Source: Catellatospora sichuanensis (lineage in GTDB: Bacteria; Actinomycetota; Actinomycetes; Mycobacteriales; Micromonosporaceae). From it: 64,000 nt of DNA. Under the pieces are notes generated by a model. The model ran no database searches. It saw only the letters and a program-made list of their open reading frames with translations, and was not told the DNA's origin. Below are positions 53,778 through 62,353 of the stretch, piece by piece. The stretch lies in NCBI RefSeq assembly GCF_007483665.1, contig NZ_ML660183.1, positions 375,691 to 439,690 of the forward strand, written 5' to 3'. The translations under genes and the position numbers were made by a program. The number at the start of each line of letters is the position of its first letter. Within the stretch, counting starts at the first letter, position 1.

Positions 53778-53808
53778 ACGCTAGAAGCTGGAGCGCGCTC
53801 CAGGTCAA
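53778..53808 (-). promoter_or_regulatory. MerR-type promoter of the aldo/keto reductase gene
   Basis: On the minus strand TTGACC (53808-53803) and TAGCGT (53783-53778) are separated by 19 bases. The perfect palindrome CTGGAGCGCGCTCCAG occupies 53788-53803. Spacing and symmetry match MerR-activated promoters. Confidence 0.78.
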
Positions 53809-53819
53809 GTAGGACAGCA

Positions 53820-53859
53820 CGGCGCGGCCCCCTTCGCCGGGCGCGAGGGGGCCGCGCCG
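53820..53859 (-). terminator. Hairpin terminator after the cellulase gene
   Basis: CGGCGCGGCCCCCT pairs with AGGGGGCCGCGCCG across a 12-base loop, 15 bases past the cellulase stop. It insulates the reductase promoter. Confidence 0.8.
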
Positions 53860-53873
53860 CTGATCGGGGCGGG

Positions 53874-55358
53874 TCAGCTGGTCGGGAAGTTGTCCGCCGT
53901 GCGGATGCGGTTGCGCATGAAGTTGCCGGACTCGGTCAGCACCGCGGTGCCCGCGTAGTTACCGCCGTTGCAGGTGCCGGGCTTGAACGCGGCACTGCCC
54001 TCGTCGGCGTCGGAGTAGGTCCAGTTCGCGTAGCCGATCTTCAACCGGTCCAGCATGTCCAGCCAGGCGGTGCTGCTGGCCGTGTCGACCGCACCGCCGC
54101 CGGTGTAGGTGACCGTGCCGAACTCGGTGACGAAGAGCGGCAGCGCGGCGGCCGCCCGCTCCACCTCGGCGCGGTAGTTGTCCTTGTGCGACGCGGCGTA
54201 GAAGTGGAACGCGTACATGATGTTCGTGGCGTTGACCTTGTTGTTGATGATCTCGGTGGAGTTGCCGCCCTCGGAGACGCCCAGCGACGACCAGCCACGG
54301 GTGCCGACGATGACCACGGCGTCCGGGTCGTTGGCACGGATCACCGGGATGACCTGCTCGGCGTAGTTCTTGATCGTCGACCAGCTCACGCCGTTCGGCT
54401 CATTGGTGATCTCGTAGATCACGTTGTTCTTCGCCGCGTGGCGCGCCGACACCGCGGCGAAGAAGGTCTTCGCACGCTCCAGGTTGTACATCGGGTCACC
54501 CGGCGTCAGCGTGTGGAAGTCGATCATCGCGTACAGGCCGCGCTCGGTGGCCTCCTCGACGAGGTTGTTCACCTGGTTGGTGAACCCGGCCGGGTTGGTC
54601 TCGTAGCCCTGCTCCTGCACGTACATCGACACGCGCAGCAGGTCGGCCTGCCAGTCGCTCGCGAGCGCGTTCAGCGAGTTGTCGTTGTAGCAGTTGGCGA
54701 ACCACTGGATGCCGTGCGTGCTCATACCACGCAGCTGGATCGGGCGGTTGAACCGGTTGCAGAGGTTCACGCCGCAGACGCGCAGCTGTCCGTTGATCGC
54801 GACGGGGGTCTGCCCGGTCGGCTGAGACGGGCTGGGCGACGGCGAGGCGGACGGTGACGTGGACGGCCGGGGTGAGGCCGACGGCGAGCTGCTCGGCGCC
54901 GGTGAGCTCGGCGCGGGCGAGCTGGGGGTGGTGGAGCCGGTGCAGACGGTGCCGTTGAGGGTGAACGAGGTAGGCAACGGGTTGGCCGTGGTCCAGCTGC
55001 CGTTGAAGCCGATGCCGGTGGAGGCGTTGGTGGCCAGCGAACCGTTGTAGCTCATGCTCGTCGCGGTCACCGCCGAGCCGCTCTGGGCGTAGGTCGCCGA
55101 CCAGCCCTGGGTCACCTTCTGGCCGGAGTTCGGGAAGGTGAACCCGAGGGTCCAGTTGCTGATCGGGTCGCCGAGGTTCTTGATGGTGATGTTCGCGGTG
55201 AAGCCGCCCTGCCACTGGTTGGTGGTGTAGGTGACGGCGCAGCCGCTGGCGGCCATGGCGTTGACCACGGGCAGCGCGACGGTGACACCCAGGGCCAGCG
55301 CACCGACCGCGCCGGCCGCGATCAGGGCGCGCCGGGACGCGCGTGGGAGGAGTCTCAT
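53874..55358 (-). CDS. Secreted endoglucanase: CBM2 plus GH5
   Basis: A 494-residue exported cellulase. The signal peptide ends near residue 37. A family 2 cellulose-binding module (about 38-142) has paired Cys and exposed Trp residues (TTNQWQGGF, SNWTLGFTF, NGSWTTANP). A Pro/Ser linker (about 143-190) leads to the GH5 domain (about 195-480). Its catalytic acid is in YEITNEPNGVSW and its nucleophile in LFVTEFGTVTY. It cleaves internal beta-1,4-glucan bonds outside the cell. A CebR-type box (55448-55461) lies 90 bases upstream, so induction by cello-oligosaccharides is expected. Confidence 0.93.
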   Translation of the reverse strand: MRLLPRASRRALIAAGAVGALALGVTVALPVVNAMAASGCAVTYTTNQWQGGFTANITIKNLGDPISNWTLGFTFPNSGQKVTQGWSATYAQSGSAVTATSMSYNGSLATNASTGIGFNGSWTTANPLPTSFTLNGTVCTGSTTPSSPAPSSPAPSSSPSASPRPSTSPSASPSPSPSQPTGQTPVAINGQLRVCGVNLCNRFNRPIQLRGMSTHGIQWFANCYNDNSLNALASDWQADLLRVSMYVQEQGYETNPAGFTNQVNNLVEEATERGLYAMIDFHTLTPGDPMYNLERAKTFFAAVSARHAAKNNVIYEITNEPNGVSWSTIKNYAEQVIPVIRANDPDAVVIVGTRGWSSLGVSEGGNSTEIINNKVNATNIMYAFHFYAASHKDNYRAEVERAAAALPLFVTEFGTVTYTGGGAVDTASSTAWLDMLDRLKIGYANWTYSDADEGSAAFKPGTCNGGNYAGTAVLTESGNFMRNRIRTADNFPTS

Positions 55359-55447
55359 GACGAGCCTTTCGTCGGGATCGGGGTGGGCGCGCGCCGGACC
55401 GGTCCTCGTCGGGCAACAAGGGGGCAGCAAACGCCCTGGCCAGAGAC

Positions 55448-55461
55448 CGGGAGCGCTCCCA
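55448..55461. promoter_or_regulatory. CebR-type operator upstream of the cellulase gene
   Basis: CGGGAGCGCTCCCA differs at one base from the TGGGAGCGCTCCCA palindrome known for CebR. It is one base from the boxes near the LacI gene at 34515. Confidence 0.78.
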
Positions 55462-55625
55462 TCGACCAGAGCTTAAGGCCCCGGTAATCCCTTCGCAACA
55501 TATCCATTCATCGAATGCTCATACCGCCGCAGAGCGAGTGAAACTTTCAGAAACACTCCCCCTCGTGATCGGATGTACGGTCCCCGGCACGATGCCGGGC
55601 AACGCGGACCCACGGGAGGAAACGC

Positions 55626-56162
55626 ATGGGCAGGGTGCTGTGGCACGTCACGATGTCACTGGACGGCTTCATCGCCGGGCCGGGCGGCGACATGTCCTGG
55701 CTGGCCGGACACGGTGGACCCAATCCCGTCGTCGACGAGGTGCTGGCCCGCATCGGTGCGGTCCTCATCGGTCACCGGACCTTCTTCGGCCCGCACAGCC
55801 CCGCAACCGCCCAGGGCCGGCTGTACGGCGGTGCGTGGACCGGCCCGCAGCTGGTGCACACCCGGGACATCCCCGACGACCCGAACCCTGACTTCATTTT
55901 CGTCGACGACCTGCTGGAGGCCGTCGCCTCCGCGAAAGCCGCCGCGGGAGACGGCTACGTGGTCGTGCTCGGCGCGGCCACCGCCCGCAGCTGCCTGGAC
56001 GCCGGCCTGCTGGACGAGGTCCTGGTGCACGTGGTGCCGACCCTGCTCGGCGACGGCACGCGCCTGTTCGAGCGCCCCGGCGGCGACGGCACCCGCCTGG
56101 AGCAGGTGAGCGTCACCCACACCGCCCACCTCACCAACATCTGGCTCCGCGTCCCCCACTAA
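55626..56162 (+). CDS. Dihydrofolate reductase/RibD C-terminal family protein
   Basis: A 178-residue reductase-fold protein. WHVTMSLDGFIAGPGGDMSW is the family opening, GHRTFFGP carries the nucleotide-side loop, VVVLGAATARSCLDAGLLDE follows, and it closes with VVPTLLGDGTRLFE. The fold binds NADPH; the physiological substrate of this branch is unknown. GGGAGG precedes the ATG. Monocistronic. Confidence 0.88.
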   Translation: MGRVLWHVTMSLDGFIAGPGGDMSWLAGHGGPNPVVDEVLARIGAVLIGHRTFFGPHSPATAQGRLYGGAWTGPQLVHTRDIPDDPNPDFIFVDDLLEAVASAKAAAGDGYVVVLGAATARSCLDAGLLDEVLVHVVPTLLGDGTRLFERPGGDGTRLEQVSVTHTAHLTNIWLRVPH

Positions 56163-56212
56163 CCACCGCCTCGCCCCGCCCCGGCCCGCCCCGCCCCGCC
56201 CTTGATCATCTG

Positions 56213-56269
56213 ACTTGCCAGGCACATGTGCGTATCTTGAACCCGCTTTCGCCCATGTGCCCGGCAAGT
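56213..56269. repeat. Inverted repeat with 16-bp arms
   Basis: ACTTGCCAGGCACATG (56213-56228) and CATGTGCCCGGCAAGT (56254-56269) pair with one mismatch around a 25-base loop. It lies in the 265-bp gap between the RibD-like and CrtC-like genes and may end transcription of the first. The rest of the gap holds a C/G-rich run and the promoter region of the next gene. Confidence 0.75.
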
Positions 56270-56427
56270 CGAGTGACCTTGGTGTGCCGCGCCGCGCACC
56301 GGAGGGGCGGCGAGGTTGGCGATCTCACCTACGCGCAGGGCAAACGCGAGCTACATTACGCAAACCAGGGCAATAGGGTGATCCACCTGAAAGGCCGGCG
56401 CTGCGGCGTGATGGGACGGCGAGCAAG

Positions 56428-57663
56428 ATGAGTGAGGTTCCCGGAAGGTTCTCCCGCCGCACGGCGCTGCGGGCGTTGGCCGCAGGGTCGTTCGTCGCCC
56501 TCCCCGGGCTGGCCGCGTGCACCCGGTCCGCGCCGCCCGCCCCGCCCGACGACGGCCCCACGCTCAACCGCTACGGCACCAGCCCCGCCGACTACGCCCG
56601 GCTCAACCTCAAGCCCGACACCTATTACGCCTGGGAGGACGGCTTCCGCACGGCCGCCGCCAACGAGGACCCCCGGGTGTACGAGTGGTGGCACACCGAG
56701 CTGACCGGCGAGGACGGCATCGTCGTGTCGTTCACGCTGAAGACCCGCCCTGGCGACGGTCTCAGCGCCGAGTCCGACCGGCGTCCCGCGGTGAACCTGC
56801 TGATCACCACGCCTTGGGGCAACGAGTTCAGCGTGTTCCGGACCTACAGCTGGAGCGAGTTCGCCAGCGCCCAGGACCGCTGCAACGTCAAGGTCGGCCC
56901 GTTCACGCTCACCGGCGACCTGAAGAACTACCAGCTGCGCGGCACCGCCGACGACATCACCCTCAACCTGAACCTGACCAGCACCGCGGCTCCGTTCCGG
57001 CCCGGCACGGGATACGTCCACCTCGGCGGCCCCGACCAGTACCAGGCCTGGTTCGCCGCCGTCCCGTCGGGCAAGGCCGAGGGCCACATCGTCTTCTACA
57101 ACGAGAAGCGCGAGTTCGTCGGCACCGGCTACCACGACCACACGTGGGGCAACCTGCCGCTGCCGCAGTTCGTCGACCGGTGGCGCACCGGCATGGGCGT
57201 CGCCGACCGCTACTCCGTGGTGGCCCGGGACATCCACCTGCGCGGCAAGTACGACTCGACGGACCTGACCGTGCTGCTCGTCGACGACATCGAGTCGAAG
57301 AAGCGCCTGGTGGCCGCGTACAACGACGAGACGCTCAACGCCACCGAGATGCAGACCGGCGAGGAGGACGAGTTCGCCGAGGTGCAGTGGAACTACACCG
57401 GGGACAACTCGGCGATCGTCACCATGACCGCCACCGACCGGCTGGTGCCCGGCCGCCCGTACGTCAACGGGACCGGCTCGGTGCTGCCCGCCTCCCGCGG
57501 CGAGGCGCCACGCAAGCGCTGGTACATCCGCAACGAGGCAGAGATCGCGCTCAGCCTGGGCACGATGGGCCCCGGCTACCGGGTCACCGGCAAGGGCACG
57601 CTCGACAACGCCCAGTTCGAGCTGCTGTCGGGGCAGCCGACCCCGAAGCCGAAGCCGTCCTGA
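56428..57663 (+). CDS. Secreted AttH/CrtC-like (hydroxyneurosporene synthase fold) lipoprotein
   Basis: A 411-residue exported lipoprotein. A twin-arginine-type signal (FSRRTALRALAAG) ends with the lipobox LAAC (Cys31). The mature part has two lipocalin-like halves with the family marks VYEWWHTELTGEDG and GTGYHDHTWGNLPL. The fold is shared by carotenoid hydratase CrtC and AttH-type proteins, which bind hydrophobic ligands. No carotenoid genes are near, so a hydratase role is not claimed. A downstream TetR/acyltransferase operon may be functionally linked. Confidence 0.78.
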   Translation: MSEVPGRFSRRTALRALAAGSFVALPGLAACTRSAPPAPPDDGPTLNRYGTSPADYARLNLKPDTYYAWEDGFRTAAANEDPRVYEWWHTELTGEDGIVVSFTLKTRPGDGLSAESDRRPAVNLLITTPWGNEFSVFRTYSWSEFASAQDRCNVKVGPFTLTGDLKNYQLRGTADDITLNLNLTSTAAPFRPGTGYVHLGGPDQYQAWFAAVPSGKAEGHIVFYNEKREFVGTGYHDHTWGNLPLPQFVDRWRTGMGVADRYSVVARDIHLRGKYDSTDLTVLLVDDIESKKRLVAAYNDETLNATEMQTGEEDEFAEVQWNYTGDNSAIVTMTATDRLVPGRPYVNGTGSVLPASRGEAPRKRWYIRNEAEIALSLGTMGPGYRVTGKGTLDNAQFELLSGQPTPKPKPS

Positions 57664-57703
57664 GCGGCCGACGCGCGAACCGCACGATCCACCCGCCCAG
57701 CAA

Positions 57704-57741
57704 GTAGACACTGTCTACCCACTCTGGTAGACAGTGTCTAT
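57704..57741 (+). promoter_or_regulatory. Tandem TetR operators containing the promoter hexamers
   Basis: GTAGACACTGTCTAC (57704-57718) and GTAGACAGTGTCTAT (57727-57741) are palindromes centred 23 bp apart. Each contains TAGACA, and these two hexamers are 17 bases apart, as -35 and -10 would be. The second operator overlaps the ATG at 57740, so the mRNA would be leaderless. Confidence 0.75.
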
Positions 57742-58315
57742 GCCGGACCAGGACACCACCCTGCGCGCCCGCCTCATCGAGGTGGGCGTGGACCTGCTCA
57801 CCCGCGAAGGACCCGGATCGCTGACGCTGCGCGAGATCGCCCGGCGGGCCGGGGTGTCGCACGGCGCGCCGCGCCGCTACTTCCCCAGCCACCTGTCCCT
57901 GCTGTCCGCCATCGCCCAGGTCGGCTACCAGGATCTCGGCGGCCGCATCGCCGGGCTGCGCGACGAGGCCGACCCGCGCGCCGGGCTGCTCGCGCTGGGC
58001 CGCGACTACCTCGACTTCGCCCGTACCCAGCGCGGCATGTTCGAGCTGATGTTCCGCCACGAGCTGCTGCGCGGCAACCAGATCGGCCTGCGCGACGCCA
58101 GCCGCCAGCTCTTCGGCGTGCTCGTCGACCTGGTCACCCGCGCCCGGCACGGCCTGGCCGCCCCCGAGCCCGTCGTCGTCGCCGGGGCACTGTGGGCGAA
58201 CCTGCACGGCATCGCCCAACTCTGGCTGTGGGGCAGCCTGCAGATGACCGTGCAGACCGACGACGTCGACCCGCTGCTACGCGCCGCTCTGGACGCCCAC
58301 CTGGGCCCAGCCTGA
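57740..58315 (+). CDS. TetR family transcriptional regulator
   Basis: A 191-residue repressor with a helix-turn-helix LREIARRAGVSHGAPRRYFP (about 29-48) and a TetR_C_13-like ligand domain (MFELMFRHELL, LWANLHGIAQLW). The ATG at 57740 is two codons after a GTG and sits within the second operator. It heads an operon with the acyltransferase gene 14 bases downstream. Acyl-CoA or a lipid is a plausible ligand, from context only. Confidence 0.88.
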   Translation: MPDQDTTLRARLIEVGVDLLTREGPGSLTLREIARRAGVSHGAPRRYFPSHLSLLSAIAQVGYQDLGGRIAGLRDEADPRAGLLALGRDYLDFARTQRGMFELMFRHELLRGNQIGLRDASRQLFGVLVDLVTRARHGLAAPEPVVVAGALWANLHGIAQLWLWGSLQMTVQTDDVDPLLRAALDAHLGPA

Positions 58316-58329
58316 TCACCGGAGGACAC

Positions 58330-58998
58330 GTGTCGATCCAGTCCATCACCAGGATGCTGCTCACCCCGCTGGCGCGGGCGGCGTTCCGGCCGACCGTCGA
58401 AGGCCGCGAGCACATCCCGCTGGACGGACCGCTCATCCTGGCCGCGAACCATCTGTCGTTCCTGGACAGCTTCATCATCCCGCTGATGACACCCCGGCCG
58501 GTCGCGTTCATGGCCAAGGCGGAGTACTTCACCGGCACCGGTCTGCGGGGGCGGCTCATCCGCGAGCTGATGACGGGCCTCGAAGCCATCCCGGTGCAGC
58601 GCGGCGGACACCGCGCCGCCCAGGAGTCCCTGGAACTGGCGCTCGACGTGCTTCACCGCGGCGGCGCGTTCGGCATCCACCCCGAAGGCAGCCGCTCGCG
58701 CGACGGCCGCCTCTACCGCGGCCGCACCGGCGTGGCCTGGCTCGCCCTGGCCTCCGGCGCGCCGGTCGTGCCCGTCGCGGTCATCGGCACCGACCGCATC
58801 CAGCCGGTCGGCGCGAAGCTCCCCCGGCCCGGCCGGATCACCATCCGCTTCGGCGCACCACTGCGCTTCACCCAGCAGCCCGGCATCAGCGTCGGCCGGG
58901 CCCGCCGCCAGGCCACCGACGACATCATGGCCGCCATCCAGGCCCTCTCCGGCCAGCAGACCGCCGACGAGTTCAACGAACTCTCGCTGACTCCCTGA
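58330..58998 (+). CDS. 1-acylglycerol-3-phosphate acyltransferase (PlsC family)
   Basis: A 222-residue membrane-associated acyltransferase. Block I is NHLSFLD with the catalytic His and Asp, block II VAFMAKAEYF, block III FGIHPEGSRSRDGRLYRG, and block IV VPVAVIGTD. The length fits the family. It acylates lysophosphatidate or a related lipid. The GTG at 58330 follows GGAGG. Its position in a TetR operon suggests controlled lipid remodelling rather than housekeeping. Confidence 0.9.
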   Translation: MSIQSITRMLLTPLARAAFRPTVEGREHIPLDGPLILAANHLSFLDSFIIPLMTPRPVAFMAKAEYFTGTGLRGRLIRELMTGLEAIPVQRGGHRAAQESLELALDVLHRGGAFGIHPEGSRSRDGRLYRGRTGVAWLALASGAPVVPVAVIGTDRIQPVGAKLPRPGRITIRFGAPLRFTQQPGISVGRARRQATDDIMAAIQALSGQQTADEFNELSLTP

Positions 58999-59017
58999 GC
59001 CGCGGTTCATGCCGGCG

Positions 59018-59908
59018 TCAGGCGCCTTCCTCGCACCAGGCGAGTCCGCCGGGGCAGCCACGGACCGAGTGAGCCACGAACTTGCGTGCGTTCGTGTCGA
59101 CGACGGCCGCGGTGCGGAAGGGCCGGCCGTGGTCGTCGATGACGAGGGTGCCGCTGCGGCCCGCGCTGGTCCAACGCAGGCGTAGCCGCCAGGTGCAGTC
59201 GCAGTGACCGGGGTCGGCGGTGATGGCGAAGATCTCCGGGTCGGACTCGGAGACGCTGAACGGGAATGCCACCGCCGGGATCTCGTTGCCCGCCGCGTCC
59301 ACGCCCGCCGCGGGGACCGGCCGCGGGTTCGCGGTGTCCAGGCCCACCTTGAACAGGCGGGGCGATTCACCGGCACCGCAACCGGACTCGGGGTAGAACA
59401 GCGTCGTCGCCTCGATCGCCGGGCCCCTCGGCTCCACCACCTCGACGGTCATGTCCTGCAGCACCACGGTCTTCTCGGTGCTGCCCTGCAGCGTGAGCAG
59501 GAGGCGCCCCTCGGCAGGGATCGCGTCGACCCGCTGCATCCACTCGGCGACCTCGTCATCGGCGGGCCGTATGCGCGAGTCCGGGTCGACCACGCGGTGT
59601 GGGCTCGACAGCTCACCCGGGTAGGCGTTCACCGCGTACGGCGCGCAGTAGTCGCCGCGGAAGAGCACGTCCACGCTGAACGGCGGCTCGTCGGCGGCGG
59701 CCGAGGCCGGTGCGGCACCGCCGCCGGGGGTGTCCTCGCCCGGAGTGAGGACCGCGAGCGCGACGCCGCTGATCACGGACACGACCACCGCCGAGGCGAC
59801 GCCGCTGAGCCAGTTGCGCAGCACCCGGTGCCGCCGCCACCAGCCCATGGCCGGGCGGACCACCGGACCCGGCACGGGGTGTGCGGAAGGATCGATCGGC
59901 AGCGTCAC
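59018..59908 (-). CDS. Single-pass membrane protein with an extracellular domain
   Basis: A 296-residue protein. A cytoplasmic part of about 30 residues is followed by one transmembrane helix (about 33-53) and an extracellular domain with paired cysteines (GDYCAPYA, ESGCGAGE, GHCDCTWRLRLRW, RGCPGGLAWCEE). The fold is not recognised. The GTG at 59908 is supported by AGGGGAG; an ATG far upstream would add a Cys- and Arg-rich leader. It is convergent with the acyltransferase gene. Confidence 0.65.
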   Translation of the reverse strand: MTLPIDPSAHPVPGPVVRPAMGWWRRHRVLRNWLSGVASAVVVSVISGVALAVLTPGEDTPGGGAAPASAAADEPPFSVDVLFRGDYCAPYAVNAYPGELSSPHRVVDPDSRIRPADDEVAEWMQRVDAIPAEGRLLLTLQGSTEKTVVLQDMTVEVVEPRGPAIEATTLFYPESGCGAGESPRLFKVGLDTANPRPVPAAGVDAAGNEIPAVAFPFSVSESDPEIFAITADPGHCDCTWRLRLRWTSAGRSGTLVIDDHGRPFRTAAVVDTNARKFVAHSVRGCPGGLAWCEEGA

Positions 59909-60085
59909 GTCGCTCCCCTGTCCGGTGTGGAGGCAGTACCGGACGATGACGCTACTGAATGTCCGTGCCCGGTCGCAGCGACGCCATGGACAGAGTTGCC
60001 CGGCCGATCGAACATGCCCGGACGTGCTGCGCCGGCAGGCGGCGTGACCCGTTCGGGCCGCGCGGCCTGCCGGCATACATCTGGA

Positions 60086-61060
60086 TCAGCTCAGGGTCGA
60101 CGCGTCCGGCAGCGGGCCGTCGGCCCAGCGGGCCTCGAGCCGGACCAGCCAGCTGGCCAGCCGACCGCCGGTCCAGGACTCACTGGCCAGGGCCTGGCCC
60201 GTCGCCGGGTCGACGATCAGCCGGGTCTGCGACTTGGCGAAGTCGCCCTGGCGGGTGACCGAGATCGCGACGCCGATGCGCCCTCGCTGGTCGGTGACCC
60301 GGCCCAGCGACGTCACGCCGGGCAGTTCCGCCAGCATCCGGTACGCGGCCCCGCGCACCTGCGGGGTCACCGGCAGGTCGAGGACGAGGTCCATACCGGC
60401 GTGGAACAGGAACACGTCGCGTCCCTCCGCCTCCCCGTCGTTGCCGTCGTACGAGCCGAGCAACCGCCGCTTGAGCTGCCCCGGGTCGGTGGGCAGCGCG
60501 GCCAGTTCCTGCACCGACCGCGGCTGTCCGGCGAGCAGGAAGTTGTTCGCCGACGTGTGCCCCTGCATCGGGCGGGCCGCCCACGACCCGTCAGCGCGGC
60601 GGAAGTAGCCGCTCGAGGGCAGACCGGGCAGCGCAGCCAGCCACATCATCTCGTCCTGTCCGCGCCGGGTGCCCTCGCCGTGCTCGGCGCGCAGCACCCA
60701 GTAGTCGCCGTCGGACGCGACCGTGGATTCACTGCGCTGGGCGGCGGCCAGCAGCACGCTGCCCGCGTCCGTGGGCAGTTCGGCAGGGGCGTTGGAGGCC
60801 GGTGCGCTGGCGGGTGGCTGCACCAGCGTCGGCCCCGTCCCGGACGGGTTGTTGAGCAGGAACGCTCCGGTCACGGCCAGTGCGACGGCGGGCAGGCCCG
60901 CGGCGAGGACGAGGCGGCCCACCGGCCGCCGGGCGGTGCGCGTCACGGTCTCCTCCTGGGGGTACGACATGATCAGGGCGGGGTCGGCGGGCGGCGCGGC
61001 CGGGTCGAGGCTGGTCGGGCGGGCCGCGGTCAGGGCCCGCAGAGTGTCGCGGTGGCTCAT
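60086..61060 (-). CDS. CU044_5270-type membrane-anchored partner of an ECF sigma factor
   Basis: A 324-residue protein. A cytoplasmic segment (about 1-48) precedes a transmembrane helix (about 49-70) and an extracellular domain resembling the CU044_5270 family (LPSSGYFRRADGSW; AELPGVTSLGRVTDQRGRIG; QTRLIVDPATGQAL). Its ATG overlaps the sigma stop by four bases. It is the probable anti-sigma or sensor of the pair; this is inferred from position. The 177-bp gap upstream of the neighbouring gene at 59908 holds nothing recognised. Confidence 0.75.
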   Translation of the reverse strand: MSHRDTLRALTAARPTSLDPAAPPADPALIMSYPQEETVTRTARRPVGRLVLAAGLPAVALAVTGAFLLNNPSGTGPTLVQPPASAPASNAPAELPTDAGSVLLAAAQRSESTVASDGDYWVLRAEHGEGTRRGQDEMMWLAALPGLPSSGYFRRADGSWAARPMQGHTSANNFLLAGQPRSVQELAALPTDPGQLKRRLLGSYDGNDGEAEGRDVFLFHAGMDLVLDLPVTPQVRGAAYRMLAELPGVTSLGRVTDQRGRIGVAISVTRQGDFAKSQTRLIVDPATGQALASESWTGGRLASWLVRLEARWADGPLPDASTLS

Positions 61061-61602
61061 CGGGAGTACTCCTGCGCAGTGAGGCGGACGGGGCGGCGGC
61101 GGTCCACCGGCACGGGGTCGGACATGGCCTGCTCCAGGCGTCTGCGAGCCCGGTGCAGGCGCACGAAGAAGCTCGCGGTCGAGCAGCCGACGACACGGGC
61201 GGCGTCCCTCGCGGACAGGCCCTGCCACGCGGTCAGCGTGAGCGTCTCCCGGTCGTCGTCGCTCAGCCCCGCGAGCGCGGCCAGCATCGCCGCGCGGTCG
61301 GCGACGCCGTCGGCTACGTCGGCGTCGGCTTCGACGGTCCAGGCCCGCAGCTCGGTGGCGAGGCTCGCCTGGCGTACGTCGTCGCGGAAGCGTTCCCGGA
61401 TCACGTTGCGGGCCACGCCCAGCAGCCACGGCAGCGGCCCTTCGGGCACGGCCTCCAGCCTGCGCCAGGCCACCAGGAACGTGTCGGCGACGACGTCGTC
61501 GGCGAGCGTGCGTCCGGCCCGGCTCACCGCGTACGCGTACACCTGTCGATGATGTCGGTGGTAGATGGCGGTGAACCGACTGTTCGGCTCCTCATGGGTC
61601 AC
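61057..61602 (-). CDS. ECF-type RNA polymerase sigma factor
   Basis: A 181-residue sigma factor. Region 2 includes DDVVADTFLVAWRRLEAVPE, and region 4 LSARDAARVVGCSTASFFVRLHRAR. The GTG at 61602 is favoured because AAGGAG and AGGAG lie just upstream; an in-frame GTG at 61638 would add 12 residues. It is translationally coupled to the CU044_5270-type gene. The target promoters are unknown. Confidence 0.83.
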   Translation of the reverse strand: MTHEEPNSRFTAIYHRHHRQVYAYAVSRAGRTLADDVVADTFLVAWRRLEAVPEGPLPWLLGVARNVIRERFRDDVRQASLATELRAWTVEADADVADGVADRAAMLAALAGLSDDDRETLTLTAWQGLSARDAARVVGCSTASFFVRLHRARRRLEQAMSDPVPVDRRRPVRLTAQEYSR

Positions 61603-61867
61603 TGGCTCCTGCTCCTTCGTCGGAAGGTGTTCCGTCACCAGGTAGTGCGCGCAGGGAGTCGATTCTTACTACGCGACACGCGCCACCGTCCCGGCACCGC
61701 CGTCCGCGCAGGTAGCGCGCCCAGCGGACGCACCGGGCCATTCGTCCGCCGCGGACCGCCGAGCTGGCCGGGCGCCGCCAGGTTGAGCTGATCGTCCGCG
61801 GCGTACTTGCGGATTCGTGGGTCATACTCGTAAGTGCCGGGCTCGATTCGAGGGACAGGAGCCTGCC

Positions 61868-62344
61868 GTGACCGTCGCCTCCGACCGCGAGAAGATCGCC
61901 GACCTGCTCTCCTCCGTGGAGGAGCTGGAGGACATCGCCCGCACGCTCGACGACGAACGGCGTGCGCGGCTGCTGCGCGTCGCCCGGCAGTGGCTGGCCA
62001 CCTGCGAACCCATCCGCCCCGTGATCGCGGCTGAGCTGCTCGACCTGAGCGAGCCGACCATCAGGGAGTGGGCCCGCACGGGCATCTTCGTGATCGTGGA
62101 GGTCAACGGGCAGCCGCGGCTCGAACCGCGCCGCTTCCACGAGGTCTGGCACCTGGTCCGGGAGCTGCGCCAGGCCGGGCAGACCAGAGGGTTGCTGGAC
62201 GCCGTGTGGCGCTACCTGGAGGACACCGCGCTGCTGGAACGCGACGACGTCCGGGAAAGCCTCGCCCAGATGCGGCGCGGCGAGGGCAAGGCCATCGACA
62301 CCGGCGAACTGCTCGCGCGTACGCGGCAGAGCGGTCTTAGGTAG
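61868..62344 (+). CDS. Putative antitoxin with a helix-turn-helix domain
   Basis: A 158-residue protein. A coiled or helical N-terminal part (ADLLSSVEELEDIARTLDDE) is followed by a helix-turn-helix (AAELLDLSEPTIREWARTGI, about 58-77) with an excisionase-like strand after it (VIVEVNGQPRLEPRRF). The C-terminal part is charged and helical, as expected of a toxin-binding tail. It lies nine bases before a RelE/ParE-like gene. The GTG has an AGGAGC ribosome site. The antitoxin role is inferred from pairing and domains. Confidence 0.65.
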   Translation: MTVASDREKIADLLSSVEELEDIARTLDDERRARLLRVARQWLATCEPIRPVIAAELLDLSEPTIREWARTGIFVIVEVNGQPRLEPRRFHEVWHLVRELRQAGQTRGLLDAVWRYLEDTALLERDDVRESLAQMRRGEGKAIDTGELLARTRQSGLR

Positions 62345-62353
62345 GTTGCCGAC

